This document shows positions 12,453 through 24,440 of a stretch of 64,000 nt of DNA, piece after piece. Source of the DNA: Inia geoffrensis (taxonomy: Eukaryota; Chordata; Mammalia; Artiodactyla; Iniidae); contig CM070902.1 of the NCBI GenBank assembly GCA_036417435.1, forward strand, positions 140,357,886-140,421,885, given 5' to 3'. The notes under the pieces were generated by a model that saw nothing but the letters and a program-made list of their open reading frames with translations, had not been told where the DNA came from and made no database searches. Position numbers and translations under genes: made by a program. Each line of letters opens with the position of its first letter. The stretch's first letter is position 1.

Positions 12453-12760
12453 GGATATTGCAGTTTTAAATAAAATGGTCAAGATGGAATCTAAAAGGGT
12501 GTGTTCCTAAGAAATGATATTCAAGTGCAACTAGCAGTGGCAACAAAGGCAGTTACAGGAAAATAGAAGATGGTAGATATTTTGTAACAGAGAAATCCTA
12601 AAGTGGATTCCAAGTGGGGAGTAAGCAGAGTGGTTTCCCTAGTTGTTTTTGCTGTTTTATATAAGACTGTCTTCTCTCCCACTTTATATGCATTAAGAAT
12701 AAATATTTCATCATCCTAAGAACTTGTTTCGTCTAGAACATGCCACCTTGCCAACAGCCC
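12453..12760 (-). mobile_element. L2 LINE, second half
   Basis: The sequence resumes the L2 consensus exactly where 5880 left it (ttgcagttttaaataaaatggtcaagatgg). It then decays over about 300 bp, and the outer end is not sharp. Confidence 0.55.
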
Positions 12761-13280
12761 ATCTGCTTCCATTCTAGCCCCTCTACTACCTTGAATTATT
12801 GTTTTGAAATGCTCAACTAGGGATTTCTGTACAAAATAAGTTTGGAAAAATAGATTCATATCAGGCTATGACATATATGTTAAATTTGAAACTTATATTA
12901 AGTTACTGAGTTCTTACATTTTCAGGAGAAATAATTTGTTCTTTCCATCCCAGTTGTTGTAAAGTGTATTGATGTATTATAGTCTTCCTGATAAAAGGTT
13001 ATTAGTCTCCAGAAGTAGGTACCACCTGGACTACTTCTAAACTGAGAAAGATGTAGATTGGCTTTAAATATGTATGAAGCCTGTTAAAGAATACTGAAAA
13101 GTTTATTTGAAAATACTCTTTAGTTAGTGATCAATCTCCTCTTTCTCAGACTTCAGGCTGTGTATTCTATGATGTTAGACCCTTTGTGTCTCTTACTCAA
13201 AGTTGTTACTGAGGGCTTTACCTCAGAAAGGAGCAGAGAGATATCAATTTAAGAAATTTGTGATACTGATTTATTGTCTA

Positions 13281-13283
<3 letters not shown>
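12761..13283. other. Unassigned DNA
   Basis: No coding exon or named repeat was identified in this stretch up to the TG microsatellite. Confidence 0.35.

Positions 13284-13319
<36 letters not shown>
13284..13319. repeat. (TG)n microsatellite
   Basis: About eighteen uninterrupted TG dinucleotides are present, likely polymorphic in length. The neighbouring open frames on both strands (poly-VCVC and poly-HTHT) are artefacts of this repeat. Confidence 0.95.
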
Positions 13320-13321
<2 letters not shown>

Positions 13322-14645
13322 ATGTGAGCAAAGAGGTAGTTGCATGGAGATTTATGTAATACTTCTACAATGTAAGAATAAAGAATATGTTGATAAGTGA
13401 AATATAGTCTGAGAAGTGAGGTTTTATTAGTTGTGATAATACTGAAGGAAGACTTTGGAAACAACTTTTTCCTCTCACATTTGGTTTGTGTCAGTTCTCT
13501 GTAGTTAATTCTAAAGAAATGACAATGTTAGAGAGATTGCCAATTCAGACACATTGCTTCCATATTCTCAATTGTTAGGGTTCAGAAAAGTGGTAACTTT
13601 CCTTTCCCATCAATGGTAAAGACGTTTAGTAGAGAAAATCTGACAGTTGCTGCTAATGGGGGTCACAGAAAGCCCAGGAAACAGAGCATAATATTGGAAA
13701 ACTCTTGGTGAAAATGTGTGTATGTGCTTACCCAAGGTCTAGACTAGTATAATCAGATGTGGACAATGGGCTGTAATGTAGTTATGGGAGATGGTTGTCA
13801 TCATTAGTGTTATTTATTGAGCTGGTAGCATGAATCTTTCTTAGTTGGTCACTTGATAGGGCTGTTTGTTTCCTAGGGCTGACACAAACACTTTTTTTTC
13901 TCCTTGTGCTGTAGGTATAAATTATACATAGTTTTTCTTCTTAATAATAAAATATGTGAATCACTTCATGCTCTGCATTTAGAGATTTAATTTGCTAAAT
14001 AGTAAGCCTACTATTTTGAGACTGCTTCTTATAATTAAAAATTTAACTCACCCGTAATTCTTTGTTGGAAAGAATAGTTTTCACAACTGTTAGTTAAAAT
14101 TACTGCTAAATACTGTATAAGCTGTTGCTAAATACTGTATAATTTGTATATTTGAGAAAATATGCACATAGATGGAAAATATTGGCCCCTTAGAAAGGCA
14201 ACAATTCTTTATTCATTTAGATATCTTATTACTTACTTTGTGAAGCCATTTCTATATTTTCCAGAATAAAAGGAAAAGTCATATTTGTGTGTCCAATTTT
14301 AAAAAAATGGGAGGCATGTAGTGAGGGCCTTCTGAAATATTGGATTTTAAAATCATTTTTTAAACTATGAAGGAAAAATATGCTTGCTTTCTTCTTTGGA
14401 AGTAATATTAAATACTTTATATACGTTCTAATCAAATTTTAAAATATTCTTTTAAATAAATAAGGTTAGACAGTAATATTTTGTATTATGTAGTGAAAAT
14501 TTTTCAAACTTATGTTTCTGACGTAGTTGTTTAATCTAAAATCTCTAGAGTTTTACTTTAAATTACCTAGATACATTTAGATACTTGAGAATCTTTACTT
14601 TAAAGCACTGTCACAAACTATCCGTTTATCAAATAATGATTGAGT
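13320..14645. other. Unassigned AT-rich DNA
   Basis: No gene was recognised. A small 22-bp tandem duplication containing gctaaatactgtataa sits at about 14,104-14,147. Confidence 0.4.
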
Positions 14646-14649
14646 ACAG

Positions 14650-14975
14650 TTGGGGTCCCAAACTCGTCCGCAGCCTGTTAAGAACTGAGACACACAGCAG
14701 GAGGTGAGTGGCGGAAGGGCAAGCGAAGCTTCATCTGCTGCTGCCCATCACCCCCCATCGCTCCCCATTGCTCGCATTACCACCTGAGCCATTGGTAGCA
14801 TTACTGCCTGAACCATTGCTTGCATCCCTTCCATCGCTTGCATTACTGTGTTATCTATCGCTTGTAGTACCGCCTGAACCATCACACCCGCCATCCCCAC
14901 CCCCCATGGAAAAATTGTCTTCCACGAAACCGGTCCCTGATGCTAAAAAGGTTGCAGACTGCTGGAGTACAGCCT
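14650..14975 (+). mobile_element. Non-autonomous hAT-type DNA transposon relic
   Basis: One end reads ttggggtcccaaactcgtcc and the other ggttgcagactgctg, with an internal 'ttgtcttccacgaaaccggt' block and a 'cacagcaggaggtgagtggcgg' block. These are landmarks of a common mammalian hAT-like repeat with ggtcccc-type ends; I do not assign the family name. The middle (14,765-14,885) contains degenerate ~30-bp repeats built on gcattac(t/c)gcctgaacca. The proline/leucine-rich open frame here is not a gene. Confidence 0.7.
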
Positions 14976-15299
14976 ACCTGAACAGTACCTCTTAGGTGCT
15001 ATTGTTGATTAAAAATGAAGAATAGGTAAAAGATGTGCTTCCTTAATCACTTGTGGTATGATACGGAGGATGGAGTAATATAGGTAGCAATTGAATGGAA
15101 TTTTTATGATACTGTGTAAACAAGTAAAATATCTGCTATGTATATAATAAGCATTAGGTATAAGTTGGTCTAAAATAAAGGCCTTTATAGAATTGTGGAA
15201 TATTCCTTAGAGGGAAAGAAGATTCAGCTGGATCTTATGGAAATTAAGACTTTGGATGTAAAGAAAGGACAAAAAATAAATTGCGGGTGGTTTTCGCAC
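14976..15299. other. Unassigned DNA
   Basis: No exon or repeat is recognised here. Confidence 0.35.
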
Positions 15300-15890
15300 T
15301 CATTTTCCATTATTCATTTAGTACTTATTTATTGATTGTAGCCTATGTGTCAGGCACTGTTCTGGAGACAGAAGATGTAGCTGTGAATAAGACACTGTTG
15401 ACATACATAGAGAGGAGAGGACAAATAATAAATGAATGAACAAATAAGATAATTCAGATAGTAATAAATGTCTACAAGAAAACAATACAGGATAAGATTA
15501 TGAGAGTGAAGAGGGGAGAGTTTATAGGGAAGCCAATATAGCATGTCAAGAGGAGATTTGTGAAGAACTGACACTTGATTTGAATGAAGAGAAGTAGCCA
15601 AACGGTTTTGAGATCTAGGTCACAACCTTTTAAGGTGAGGAAATATCAAGAGCAAAGGCCTTGAGGAGGGAATGATGTTTGTGAATTATTGAAACAAATA
15701 AAAGGCCTGAGTGGCTGGAGCGTAAAAGGAGAGAGTGAGGTTTGGAAATGTCAAAAGTATCCATGTTTCTGATTGCATAGGTCCTTGTAGGCTGTGGTCA
15801 GAAATTTGGTTTTAATTTTCTTTGGTAAGAATATGTTGTAGAGTTTTAAACAGAGGAGTGGCATGATGTGACTTAGATTTTTATGTTTCA
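15300..15890 (-). mobile_element. L2 LINE, first part
   Basis: This is the reverse complement of the L2 3' end and distal ORF. It shows 'tgtgtcaggcactgttctgga', 'ccttgaggagggaatgatg', 'ggcctgagtggctggag' and 'aacagaggagtggcatgatgtgactta' in consensus order. The element continues after the inserted L1M and SINE, from 17,365. Confidence 0.8.
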
Positions 15891-15904
15891 TTTTTTTGAT
15901 GGTA

Positions 15905-17195
15905 ACATTTAAGTGTTATTTTCTAGGTTTTAACTTACTTATTCTTAGCTGTGGTAAAATACACATGATATAAAACTTAACCACTTTAACCATTTTAAAG
16001 TGTACACTTCCGTGGCATTAAGTACATTCACTTTTACATGCACAGCCACTGTCAGCATCCATCTCTGGAACTCTCTTCAGCTTACTGTACTGAAACTCTA
16101 TACCCATTCCTTCCTACCACTGGCAACCACTGTTGTACTTTCTGTCTTGATGAATTTGACTACTCTAGGCATCGCATATTAGTATAATCATATAGTATTT
16201 GTCCTTCAGTGTCTAGCTTTTTTTCACTCAGCATAATGTCTTTAGGGTTCATGCATGTTGTAGCACATATTAGAATTTCCTTCCTTTTAAAAGCTGAGTA
16301 ATATTCCATCATATGTATATACCGCATTTTACTTATCGTTTCACCCATTGATGGACACTGAGTTGCTTCCACCTTTTGTTTTTTGTGAGTAATGCTGCTA
16401 GTCCCTGCTTTGGATTCTCTGGCTATATACCCGGAAGTGGAATTGCTGGCCATATGACACATGTATGATTCATATGACATATGGATCATATTTTAATTTT
16501 TCAAATTAAATATGAAGAACTGCCATACTGCTTTCCTTAGTGGCTGCACAATTTTACATTCCCACCCACAGTTCACAAGGGTTTCAGTTTCTCCATATCC
16601 TTGCCAACATTAATTTTCTGGGTTTTTTTGATAGTAAGCATCCAAATGAGTGTGAGGTAGTATTTCATTGTGGTTTTCATTTGGCATTTCTGTAATGATT
16701 AGTGATGTTTAGCCTCTTTTCTTCTGTTATTAGCTATTTTATATCTTCTCTAGAGAAATAGCTATTCAGTAGTTTGCCCAGTTTTGAATCGAGTTATTTA
16801 TTTTTATTGTTGTTGAATTGTAGGAGTTTTTAATATATTTTGGATATTAACCCCTTATCAGGTATATGATTTACAAATATTTTCTCCCATGCTGTGGATT
16901 GTCTTTTTACTTTGTTGGTTATGTCCTTTGATGCATAGAAGTTTTAAATTGTGATGTAGTTTAATTATTTTTTTTTCTTTTGTTGTCTGTGCTCTTGGTG
17001 TCATATCCAAGAAATCATTGCCAAATCAGAGGTTATGAAGCTTTTCACCTATGTTTTCTTCTAAGACTTTTATATTTGTAGGTATTATATTTAGATCTTT
17101 AATCCTTTTGAGTCAATTTTTATACATGGTCCAACATCATTTTTTTTCATGTGGTTATGCACGTTTCTGTACACCATGTGCTATGTTTTTATAAG
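15905..17195 (-). mobile_element. Old L1 (L1M/L1MA-type) 3' half
   Basis: The complement of an old L1 3'UTR and ORF2 C terminus is clear. Landmarks are 'taaccattttaaagtgtac', 'ctcagcataatgtctttagggttc', 'aagctgagtaatattcc' and 'tcattgtggttttcat'. It is inserted inside an L2 copy, since L2 sequence lies on both sides in consensus order. Confidence 0.85.
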
Positions 17196-17210
17196 AATGA
17201 ATGAATTGTG

Positions 17211-17352
17211 GGGAATTCCATGGCAGTTCAGTGGTTAGGACTCCATGCTTTCACTGCTGAGGGCCCAAGTTCAATCTCTGGTCAGGGAACTAAGATCCCA
17301 CAAGCCACACAGTGTGGCAAAAAGGGGGAAAAGAAAGAAAGAAAGAAAGAAA
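17211..17352 (+). mobile_element. Short CHR-type SINE with perfect TSD
   Basis: The tRNA-like head reads gggaattccatggcagttcagtgg, followed by 'ggttaggactccatgc' and a B-box-like 'agttcaatctctggt'. The tail is (gaaa)n. A perfect 12-bp TSD, gaatgaattgtg, lies at 17,199-17,210 and 17,353-17,364. Confidence 0.95.
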
Positions 17353-17364
17353 GAATGAATTGTG

Positions 17365-18000
17365 ATAGGGTAAGGGTATGGGGCAAGAATGGAAGCAGAT
17401 ATATCAATGAAGATACTACTGAAATATTTCAGGCAAGAGGTGAAGGTGGCTTAGACTGATGTGATAGCAATGGTGATGTGTGATATATTTAAGAGTTAAA
17501 GCAGTAGAACTTGCCTTCATGATTTGGACTTGGAGGTGAGGGAAAGAGAATTAATCCTAGGGTTATACTTAAGGGAACTTAGGAGCTATTTATTGAAGTA
17601 GGCAGAAATGAGGTAGGGATAGGGGAAGAGTTTTTATTGACAATAGGTAGGTAAAATCAAGAGTTCTGTTTTGGAAATGTTAAATATGAAATGCGCATTG
17701 AGTATACAAGTGAAGATTTCAGTTCAACAGTTGACTATGTGGATTGAAAGTACAGGGAACCAGGAGTAGGGTTAGAGATATAGGAATGAGCAGCATGCAG
17801 GTGAGCTTTGAAGGCTATAGGTTGGATGAAATAATTTAGATAGAGGAAAGGGCACAGAACTGAGCTCTGGGAAACTACAAAATTTAGAGGTAGTACAAGA
17901 GGGAGGCAGTAGGAAAGGAGACAGTAAGGAAGCAGCTAGTAAGGAGAAGAACCAGGAATGTGCTATATCGCATTGAAGAAGGTAAGAGAAGAAAATGTTT
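17365..18000 (-). mobile_element. L2 LINE, second part
   Basis: The sequence matches the consensus that should follow 15,890: 'gcaagaatggaagcag', 'aagaggtgaaggtggcttag', 'gttctgttttggaaatgtt', 'gaactgagctctggg'. The continuity shows that the L1M was an insertion. Confidence 0.75.
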
Positions 18001-18149
18001 TAAGAACCTTAAGGTACTTAGAACAGTTACCTTGCTATTTGCATGTAGTCCTAACTTCCTATGTTAGATTGTAAACTGCCTGTGGACAGTTCTATGTGTC
18101 TCTGTATTCCTCACAAGTAGTACCCTAGAATTGCCTGGCATAAGCAAAC

Positions 18150-18930
18150 GTTCAAAGAGTTTATTTTCCATGCAAGCACTGCTAGTCCCCGAGCAGTGAT
18201 CAGGCACCATTCTGTATCTGGAGATAATAAGGATAATTTACTCAAGGTTGGTGCAATCTGGAATGGAAAACAGACTTGTAAATATATAATTGAGATCATG
18301 TCAAACAGAATGATACAGTGTAATAAGTACTACAAAAGAGGCATATGTACATTTTGTTTTTTAGTTCTGTGGAGGGAAAACATATGTAGGATCAGAAAAG
18401 GTTTTATGTAGTTAAATCTTGAGTTTTGCTTTGAAGGATTAATAAGATAAGCGAGATGGAATAAGAAATGATGTGTTTCCTGGCTGAGAGAATAGTAGGG
18501 ACAGTTGTAAAGTGGTATAAAAGTACAGGTATAATGTTTGAGAAAGCAGCCTTACCGTATAAAGGAGTAGCAAAATTTCTGGAGATCATGGGAAGGTAGT
18601 TAAAACTTTTAAAAAGTGTACAGTGATGATCAGATTTTCATTTCAGAAAAATGACCCTGGTGAGGCATTGGCTGGAATAATGAGATTAATGGAAGGACAT
18701 GTGATTGGACGCTATTGTAAAAATTGAAGCCATGATGTTGAGTGCCTGAGGCACTGGAAAATGTTAAAGAGAGAAACAGCTTTTAGAGTTATTGCAGAGG
18801 TAGAATGGACAGTACTTGGTCTATTGAAAGTGAAGGATGATGAGGAAGGAAGAGTCAAATATGACTGATATTTCTCGCTTCAGTAACTAGGTAAATAGCA
18901 GTGATGTTAGCAGTCAGGATAGAGGAGGAA
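18150..18930 (-). mobile_element. Second L2 LINE relic
   Basis: A separate, more decayed L2 copy in the same orientation. Landmarks are 'gatcaggcaccattctgtatctgga', 'gagatggaataagaaatg' and 'gaaaaatgaccctggtgaggcattggctgg'. It may be a different L2 subfamily. Confidence 0.6.
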
Positions 18931-19655
18931 AGAATGGATGATCTCTGAATAAGGGACTAGTTTCATAAATTATGTTACATTCCACCCTCAAAAGTTCTCT
19001 GTATGATAATGGTGCACCATTAAGTAAAATAAATAGCTTTGTATAGTATGACTCCTTTATACATGTGTACATAAATATTTATATACACATATGCATATTT
19101 ACTATATATACACATGTATACCACAGATACCATGCATGTTTTTATAAGTTTAGAAAAATGTAAGGACAGGAACATAAACTGTTAATGGTTGTGTGGATTA
19201 TTCTGAAAAATGGATAGCAAAGGGGGTTGGGGCCTTTCCATTGTTGCTTCATTATTAAGTGTTGCATGATTTTTTTTTTTTTTTACATCATATGTTACCT
19301 TTATGCAAAGCACCAAAACAGAGCAAAACAAAACAAGACAGTATGATCTGTCTATCTAGATATCTGTACATTGTGTCCATCTTGAAAAAAAATTGCAGGA
19401 AGGGGTGTTCTGGTTCTCTTCAAAATATAACACATTTTTCCCCCTCTTCATAACTTTTTGTTCATGCTGTTGTCCACAATGACATTTCCTCTTCTTTGTG
19501 CTTTTGCCCTTGATTTAAGGCTCATCTTTATGCTCTAGCTCTCTGTTGGTGCTTTTTTTTTTTTTTTTTTATCTTGAGGAGCTCATAAGGATCTTGGCTT
19601 CTACTGAATTATGATAGCACATGTATTCTGATGTCCTAATTGTATTTGTATTTCT
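18931..19655. other. Unassigned DNA with poly-T tracts
   Basis: There is no recognisable gene. Poly-T runs occur at about 19,267-19,283 and 19,552-19,570, and an AT-rich simple repeat at 19,065-19,130. No repeat body was recognised next to either poly-T. Confidence 0.4.
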
Positions 19656-19659
19656 TATA

Positions 19660-20215
19660 TATAGGTACATAACAAATTCCCACAAACGTTGCAGCTTGAA
19701 ACAACATACATTTTCTATCTTATAATTTCTTTGGGTCAGGCATCTGGGCACAGCTCAACTGGACCCTCAACTGAGAATTTTACAAGTCTGCAGTAATGGT
19801 ATTAGACAAGCTGTGTTCTTCTCTAGAGGTTGGAGTCCGCTTATAAGCTCACATGGTTGTTGGCAGAATTCAGTTCCTTTCATCTTTAGGACCGACGTCT
19901 CCATTTTCTTGCTGGCTGTCACTAGGATCTGATCTCAGCTCCTAGAGGCTGTCCTAGCCCCTTGTCACATGGCCCTCTCACACCATGGCAGCTTACTTTT
20001 TCAAGGTTGGTGGGAGAATCTCTTGTCAGCCAAGGCAGAGCCTATATAATGTAACATATCACAGGAGTGTCTATCCCATCATCTTTGCCATATTCTATTT
20101 CCTAGAACCAAGTCCAAGATTCTGCCTAGGTTAAACTCGTGGAAGGGGGTCATACAAGACCTTGACTCATTGGAGGTCACCTTAGAGTGTATCCACCATA
20201 GCACACCTATTCGTA
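19660..20215 (+). mobile_element. Probable old LTR-type repeat, family unassigned
   Basis: Landmarks 'cagcttgaaacaacatacattttctatctta', 'tttgggtcaggcatctgggcacagctcaactgg', 'tgttggcagaattcagttcc' and 'cacaccatggcagctta' occur in the order of a common old mammalian LTR-like repeat. I cannot name the subfamily, and no TSD was found. Confidence 0.5.
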
Positions 20216-20264
20216 TTTAAAGCTGGAGAGGACCTCAGAGTGTTCTCTTCCTCTCCAACTAAAA

Positions 20265-20640
20265 TATAAGGAAAGTTCGTCTCCAGTGCTTAGCATCTTT
20301 ATAGCATAGTAGGTATTGAATAGGTATTTGACAGTGATTCAAAAGGCAGAGGGAATCGTGCACAAAAATGTTAATAGATCAGGAGTAAATACGCAGAAGA
20401 CTTATTCAGTTATACTGTGTATGAAATGGTTAAGCCTTGATATTTTAGGACATGGTGAAATTGAGAGCATAAATTAAATCTGGAAATATTACAGAGGAGA
20501 TATTGGCAGTATTTGTTGATTGATTAGGGACCTTGAGGAAGGTGGTAGCGAAGAGGAAGGGACTAGAATCACTTTGAGGTTGCTTGTTTGGGGACTGAGA
20601 GGCTGGTGTGCCAGTGACTAATCAATTCAATTAATATTAG
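20265..20640. mobile_element. Possible L2/MIR remnant
   Basis: A plus-strand L2-like end (agtgcttagcatctttatagcatagtaggtattgaataggtattt) is followed by sequence resembling L2 interior on the minus strand. The match is weak. Confidence 0.35.
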
Positions 20641-21140
20641 AGTGCTGTGAGGCAGTATATTGATGTTAAATTCACAATGTGGTTTTTGGTCTCTAGAGAG
20701 TAACTAAAGCACAAACCGATATTTCACATCTATACTCTGAAAGCAGTTGCTTTCTCTATTTGTAGAGTCATAGGAAGTTATTCATTAGCAGGTTTTAAAA
20801 CTGCACTAGGGATTGTTTTTATCTATAATGCCTGAATGTGTACTGTTTACCCTAATAATGTTACCTAAAAATCATAGAGAGGACATTGCATTAACTTCTA
20901 AAGTGACTGGGAGACAGTTTGGGGTTAATGGAGAGGGTCTGACAGACCTGGAATCAAATTATAAATAGTGTATATGAACTTAATAGAGATATAGAAAAAG
21001 TGGTAGAAGAGCAGGAAGCATTTTTATTTTCCTTAGGGATTTTCTCTTTTCCTTTCTTTTAATTATTGCTTGTTGTAAAACTTAGAACAATAGGGAAATA
21101 TGAGGAGGAGGACATATAGCCTAACTTTGCAGAGAAGCGG
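20641..21140. other. Unassigned DNA
   Basis: No gene or named repeat was identified. Confidence 0.35.
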
Positions 21141-21144
21141 GTGG

Positions 21145-21372
21145 AACGCTTTTTTTGGTAAAGGGCCAGATAGTAGGTATTTTAGACTTTGCAGGCCATA
21201 TGGTTTCTGTCACTACTACTCAATTTTAGTATTATAATGTGATAACAGCCATAGATAATAGTTATGAAATAGATGGACGTGGCATGGCATGGCATGGCTT
21301 TGTTCCAATAAAACATTATTAATAAAAATAGTTGGCAGGCCAGATTTGGCTCACATGCCATAATTCTAGTAA
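21145..21372 (+). mobile_element. hAT-Charlie/MER-type DNA transposon relic
   Basis: Landmarks 'ggtaaagggccagatagtaggtattttagactttgcaggccat', 'gtttctgtcactactactcaa', 'tgttccaataaaac' and 'ggcaggccagatttggctcac' match a widespread mammalian hAT MER element. A small (ggcat)n expansion lies at about 21,281-21,297. Confidence 0.7.
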
Positions 21373-21699
21373 TTCTGACCTTATTCTCAATGACTGGAAA
21401 TTTGGTATATTCCCTTTCATATTTTTCCCAAACTCATATTGTACATAATATTCTTCAAAACTTTTTTTCCACTTAATAATATATTGTGGAAAAACTTCTG
21501 TTGTTAATTCAGAAGAATCTATCTCATTATATGATTGTATATTTTGGTTCTTTCAGTTTTTCACTCTTATTAAGTGTTATAGGGAACTTCCTTGTACACA
21601 CACACATCTTTCTGCACTTGTGAGAACATATTCATATGGCAAGTTACTAGGAGTGTAGTGATTGCTTTGTATCAAAGTCTATGCATACTTAATTTATAC

Positions 21700-22005
21700 A
21701 TATTTTTAAAATTAATATTGGAGTATACAGTAGTTGATTTGCAATGTTGTGTTACTTTCAGGTGTACAGCAAAGTGAATCAGTTATACATATACATATAT
21801 CCACTCTTTTTTAGATTCTTTTCCCATATAGGTCATTACAGGGTACTGAGTAGAGATACTGCTCAATACTCTGCTACACAGTATGTTCTTATTAGGTATC
21901 TATTTTATATATAGTAGTGTGTATATGTCAATCCCAATCTCCCCGTTAATCCCTCAGCCCTCCCCTAGGTAACCATAAGTTTGTTTTCTACATCTGTGTT
22001 AATTT
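21700..22005 (-). mobile_element. L1 3'-end fragment
   Basis: This is the complement of a cetartiodactyl L1 3'UTR: 'aatattggagtatacagtagttgatt', 'gtacagcaaagtgaatcagttatac', 'tttcccatataggtcattacagggta'. It resembles the fragment at 27,793 more than the L1s at 6, 37 and 52 kb, so it is probably an older subfamily. Confidence 0.85.
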
Positions 22006-22030
22006 ATATTTTTGAGAAAAATGTTGCTAC

Positions 22031-22394
22031 AGGGACTTCCCTGGTGGCACAGTGGTTAAGAATCCACCTGCCAATGGAGGGGACATGGGTTTGAGCCCTG
22101 GTCCGGGAAGATCCCACATGCTGTGGAGCAATGAAGGCCGTGCACCACAACTACTGAGCCTGCGCTCTAGAGTTCGCAAGCCACAACTGCTGAGCCCACG
22201 CACCACAACTACTGAAGCCTGCACACCTAGACCCATGCTCCACAGCAAGAGAAACAACTGCAATGAGAAGCCTGCACACCGCAACGAAGAGTAACCCCAG
22301 CTCGTTTCAAATAGAGAAAGCCTGTGTGCAGCAACGAAGACCCAGTGCAGCCATAAATGAATAAAGAAATAAATTTATTTATTTATTTATTTTT
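22031..22394 (+). mobile_element. Long CHR-type SINE, plus strand
   Basis: The head is ggacttccctggtggcacagtgg. The body contains several (gccacaactactgagcc)-like repeats, and the tail is AT-rich (aaataaatttatttattt). Flanks share gttgcta at about 22,023-22,029 and 22,400-22,406. Length and internal repeats fit the longer CHR subfamily. Confidence 0.92.
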
Positions 22395-22406
22395 AAAAAG
22401 TTGCTA

Positions 22407-22864
22407 GTATGGAATGTCTGTAGACATGCCATTGTTGATGACTGTTGGGTCTAACTTTTATAGGGCCTTATCTAATTTCAGTTTAGCTACTCTTGCTATT
22501 GACATAAAGAACATAATTATAGCCCTGCCCATTCTCTCTCTCCAGTTCCTTTAAAGAAGGGAGTTTAGAAGACTTTTATATAACATATTCCAGAAGACTC
22601 CCATTTTGATAAAATGAATCATTCTGTTGGTATTTATGGTAGGTGAATGGTATTATGGAAGCATTTACCAAGAATGGGTCAATCGTTTATATATTCAGGG
22701 TATTTTTTTGCAATGTTTAAAAGTGTATGATCATTACTAGCATTCAGTATGAATCATTATATGGAGAGGTCTATAGTATCACCGAAGTTAATCACCTGTT
22801 AAACTGTTGACTTCTATTACCATGAATTAGTTAAAAAAACATTTTTTTATAGAGAAGATTTTTT
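22407..22864. other. Unassigned DNA
   Basis: No gene or repeat was identified between two SINEs. Confidence 0.35.
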
Positions 22865-22872
22865 AAAATATT

Positions 22873-23170
22873 AATTTTATTAGCATTTATTTTTGGCTGC
22901 GTTGGGTCTTCGTTGCTGCGTGCAGGCAAGCGGGGGCTACTCTTCGTTGGGGTGCGCCAGCTTCTCATTGCAGTGGCTTCTCTTGTTGCGGAGCATGGGC
23001 TCTAGGTGTGCGGCCTTCAGTAGTTGTGGCGTTCAGACTGTGTAGTTGTGGTGCATGGGCTTAGCTGCTCCGCGGCATGTGGGATCCTCCTGGACCAGGG
23101 CTCAAACCCGCGTCCCCTGCATTGGCAGGCGGATTCCCAACCACTGCGCCTGCCACCAGGGAGGCCCCCC
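22873..23170 (-). mobile_element. Long CHR-type SINE, minus strand
   Basis: The complement of the long CHR SINE: 'tttttggctgcgttgggtcttcgttgctgc', 'gttgtggcgttcag', and a head ending caccagggaggcc. A probable TSD is aaaatatt at 22,865-22,872 and 23,171-23,178. Confidence 0.92.
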
Positions 23171-23284
23171 AAAATATTTTTTTATATGATTCATATGGCA
23201 TATATTCTTTGGTGTGCCTTTGCTTAACACTGTTAGTGAAATTAACTTTCTTGTGCATAACAGTAGTTGTTTCTTTTTAGTGTT

Positions 23285-24420
23285 TTATTATTATGAATAC
23301 TCCACCATTTAGAAAATTCATTTTATTCTTAATGGGCATTTCGGTAGTTGCTAGTGTTTGGCTGTTATAAATAAAGTTGCTGTAAGCATTCTGTTAAGTA
23401 TATTTTGTGATTGTGAGAGTCCTAGTAGTTTCATATCCTTGCCAAATTTTGATACTAGAGTCTTTTTTTTTTTTTAATATAGTGATTCTGGTGGGGTGTA
23501 GTATATTTTTTATGGTTTTAATTTGTATCTCCCTGATGATTAGTAATCCTGAACACCTCAACACCTTTTCATGAACTTATTTGCCATTTGGAAATCTTCT
23601 GTGAAGTGCTTATTTGTGTATTTTGTTGTTTTTATTTATTGTGATTATTGCCTTTTCTTTATTTCTAAGATTTTCTTATGTATTTCAGATATAATTTCCT
23701 TGTTGACTATAAGTATTCCAAATCTCCCTTACTAAAGTTTGGCTTTTAATTCTCTTAATGTTGGCTTTCATAAGCATAAATCGTTAATTTTATCAATTTT
23801 CTTCTTTATGGTATTTGTACTTTATATTTTGTTAAAGAAATCTTTATTTTAACCTAAGTCATGAAGATACTGTCTTATGTAATCTTCTTCTAGAAGTGTT
23901 TAGGTCTTGTCTATGATCCATTTAGAATTGATCTGTTTGTATGGTTTGAGATAGTAGTCAAGATTAATTTTGTCCATATGAACGTCAGCTGATTGATGCA
24001 GGACCAGTTCTTGAAATACTCCATCTTCCTCTTATTGCAGTAAATATGGAATCTGGTGAAAAATAGAATATATATATTTGTATATTAAATATTTATATAA
24101 AAATATATTTCCATATTAAATATTTATATATAACATTTATATAGTTAAATATATATTAAATATACATATATTTGTTTCTGCACATTCTTTTCTGTTTCAT
24201 TGGTCTGTTCATCTGTCTTTGCCCCAATACCACATTGTTTTAATTACTGTATCTTTATAATAAATCCTAATATTTGATGGTATAAGTCCTCTATTAGGAT
24301 TATGATTATTATTCCTAGTCTTTTCCCTTCTTCAAGAGTGTCTCAGATATTCTTTGTTCTTTACATTTTCCTATAACTTTTAGAGTAAAGTTGCCAGATT
24401 ACACAGAAAGACCTGCTAAG
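23285..24420 (-). mobile_element. Old L1 (L1M-type) 3' half
   Basis: The complement of old L1 ORF2 C terminus. Landmarks are 'ggctgttataaataaagttgctgtaagcattct', 'gattctggtggggtgtagtat', 'tttaggtcttgtctatgatccattt' and 'cattggtctgttcatctgtctttgcccc'. An AT-rich simple repeat interrupts it at about 24,060-24,175. Confidence 0.8.
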
Positions 24421-24440
24421 ATTGGGATCAGGATTCATTA

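Noticed and set aside
13203..13464. Open frames on both strands at the TG repeat
   Set aside because: Dinucleotide repeats leave open frames in several phases; there is no gene evidence.
14708..14995. 95-codon proline/leucine-rich frame
   Set aside because: It is produced by internal repeats of a hAT transposon relic.
17211..17352. tRNA gene suggested by A-box and B-box-like motifs
   Set aside because: The tRNA-like head belongs to a CHR SINE with tail and TSD. The same applies to every other SINE head in the window.
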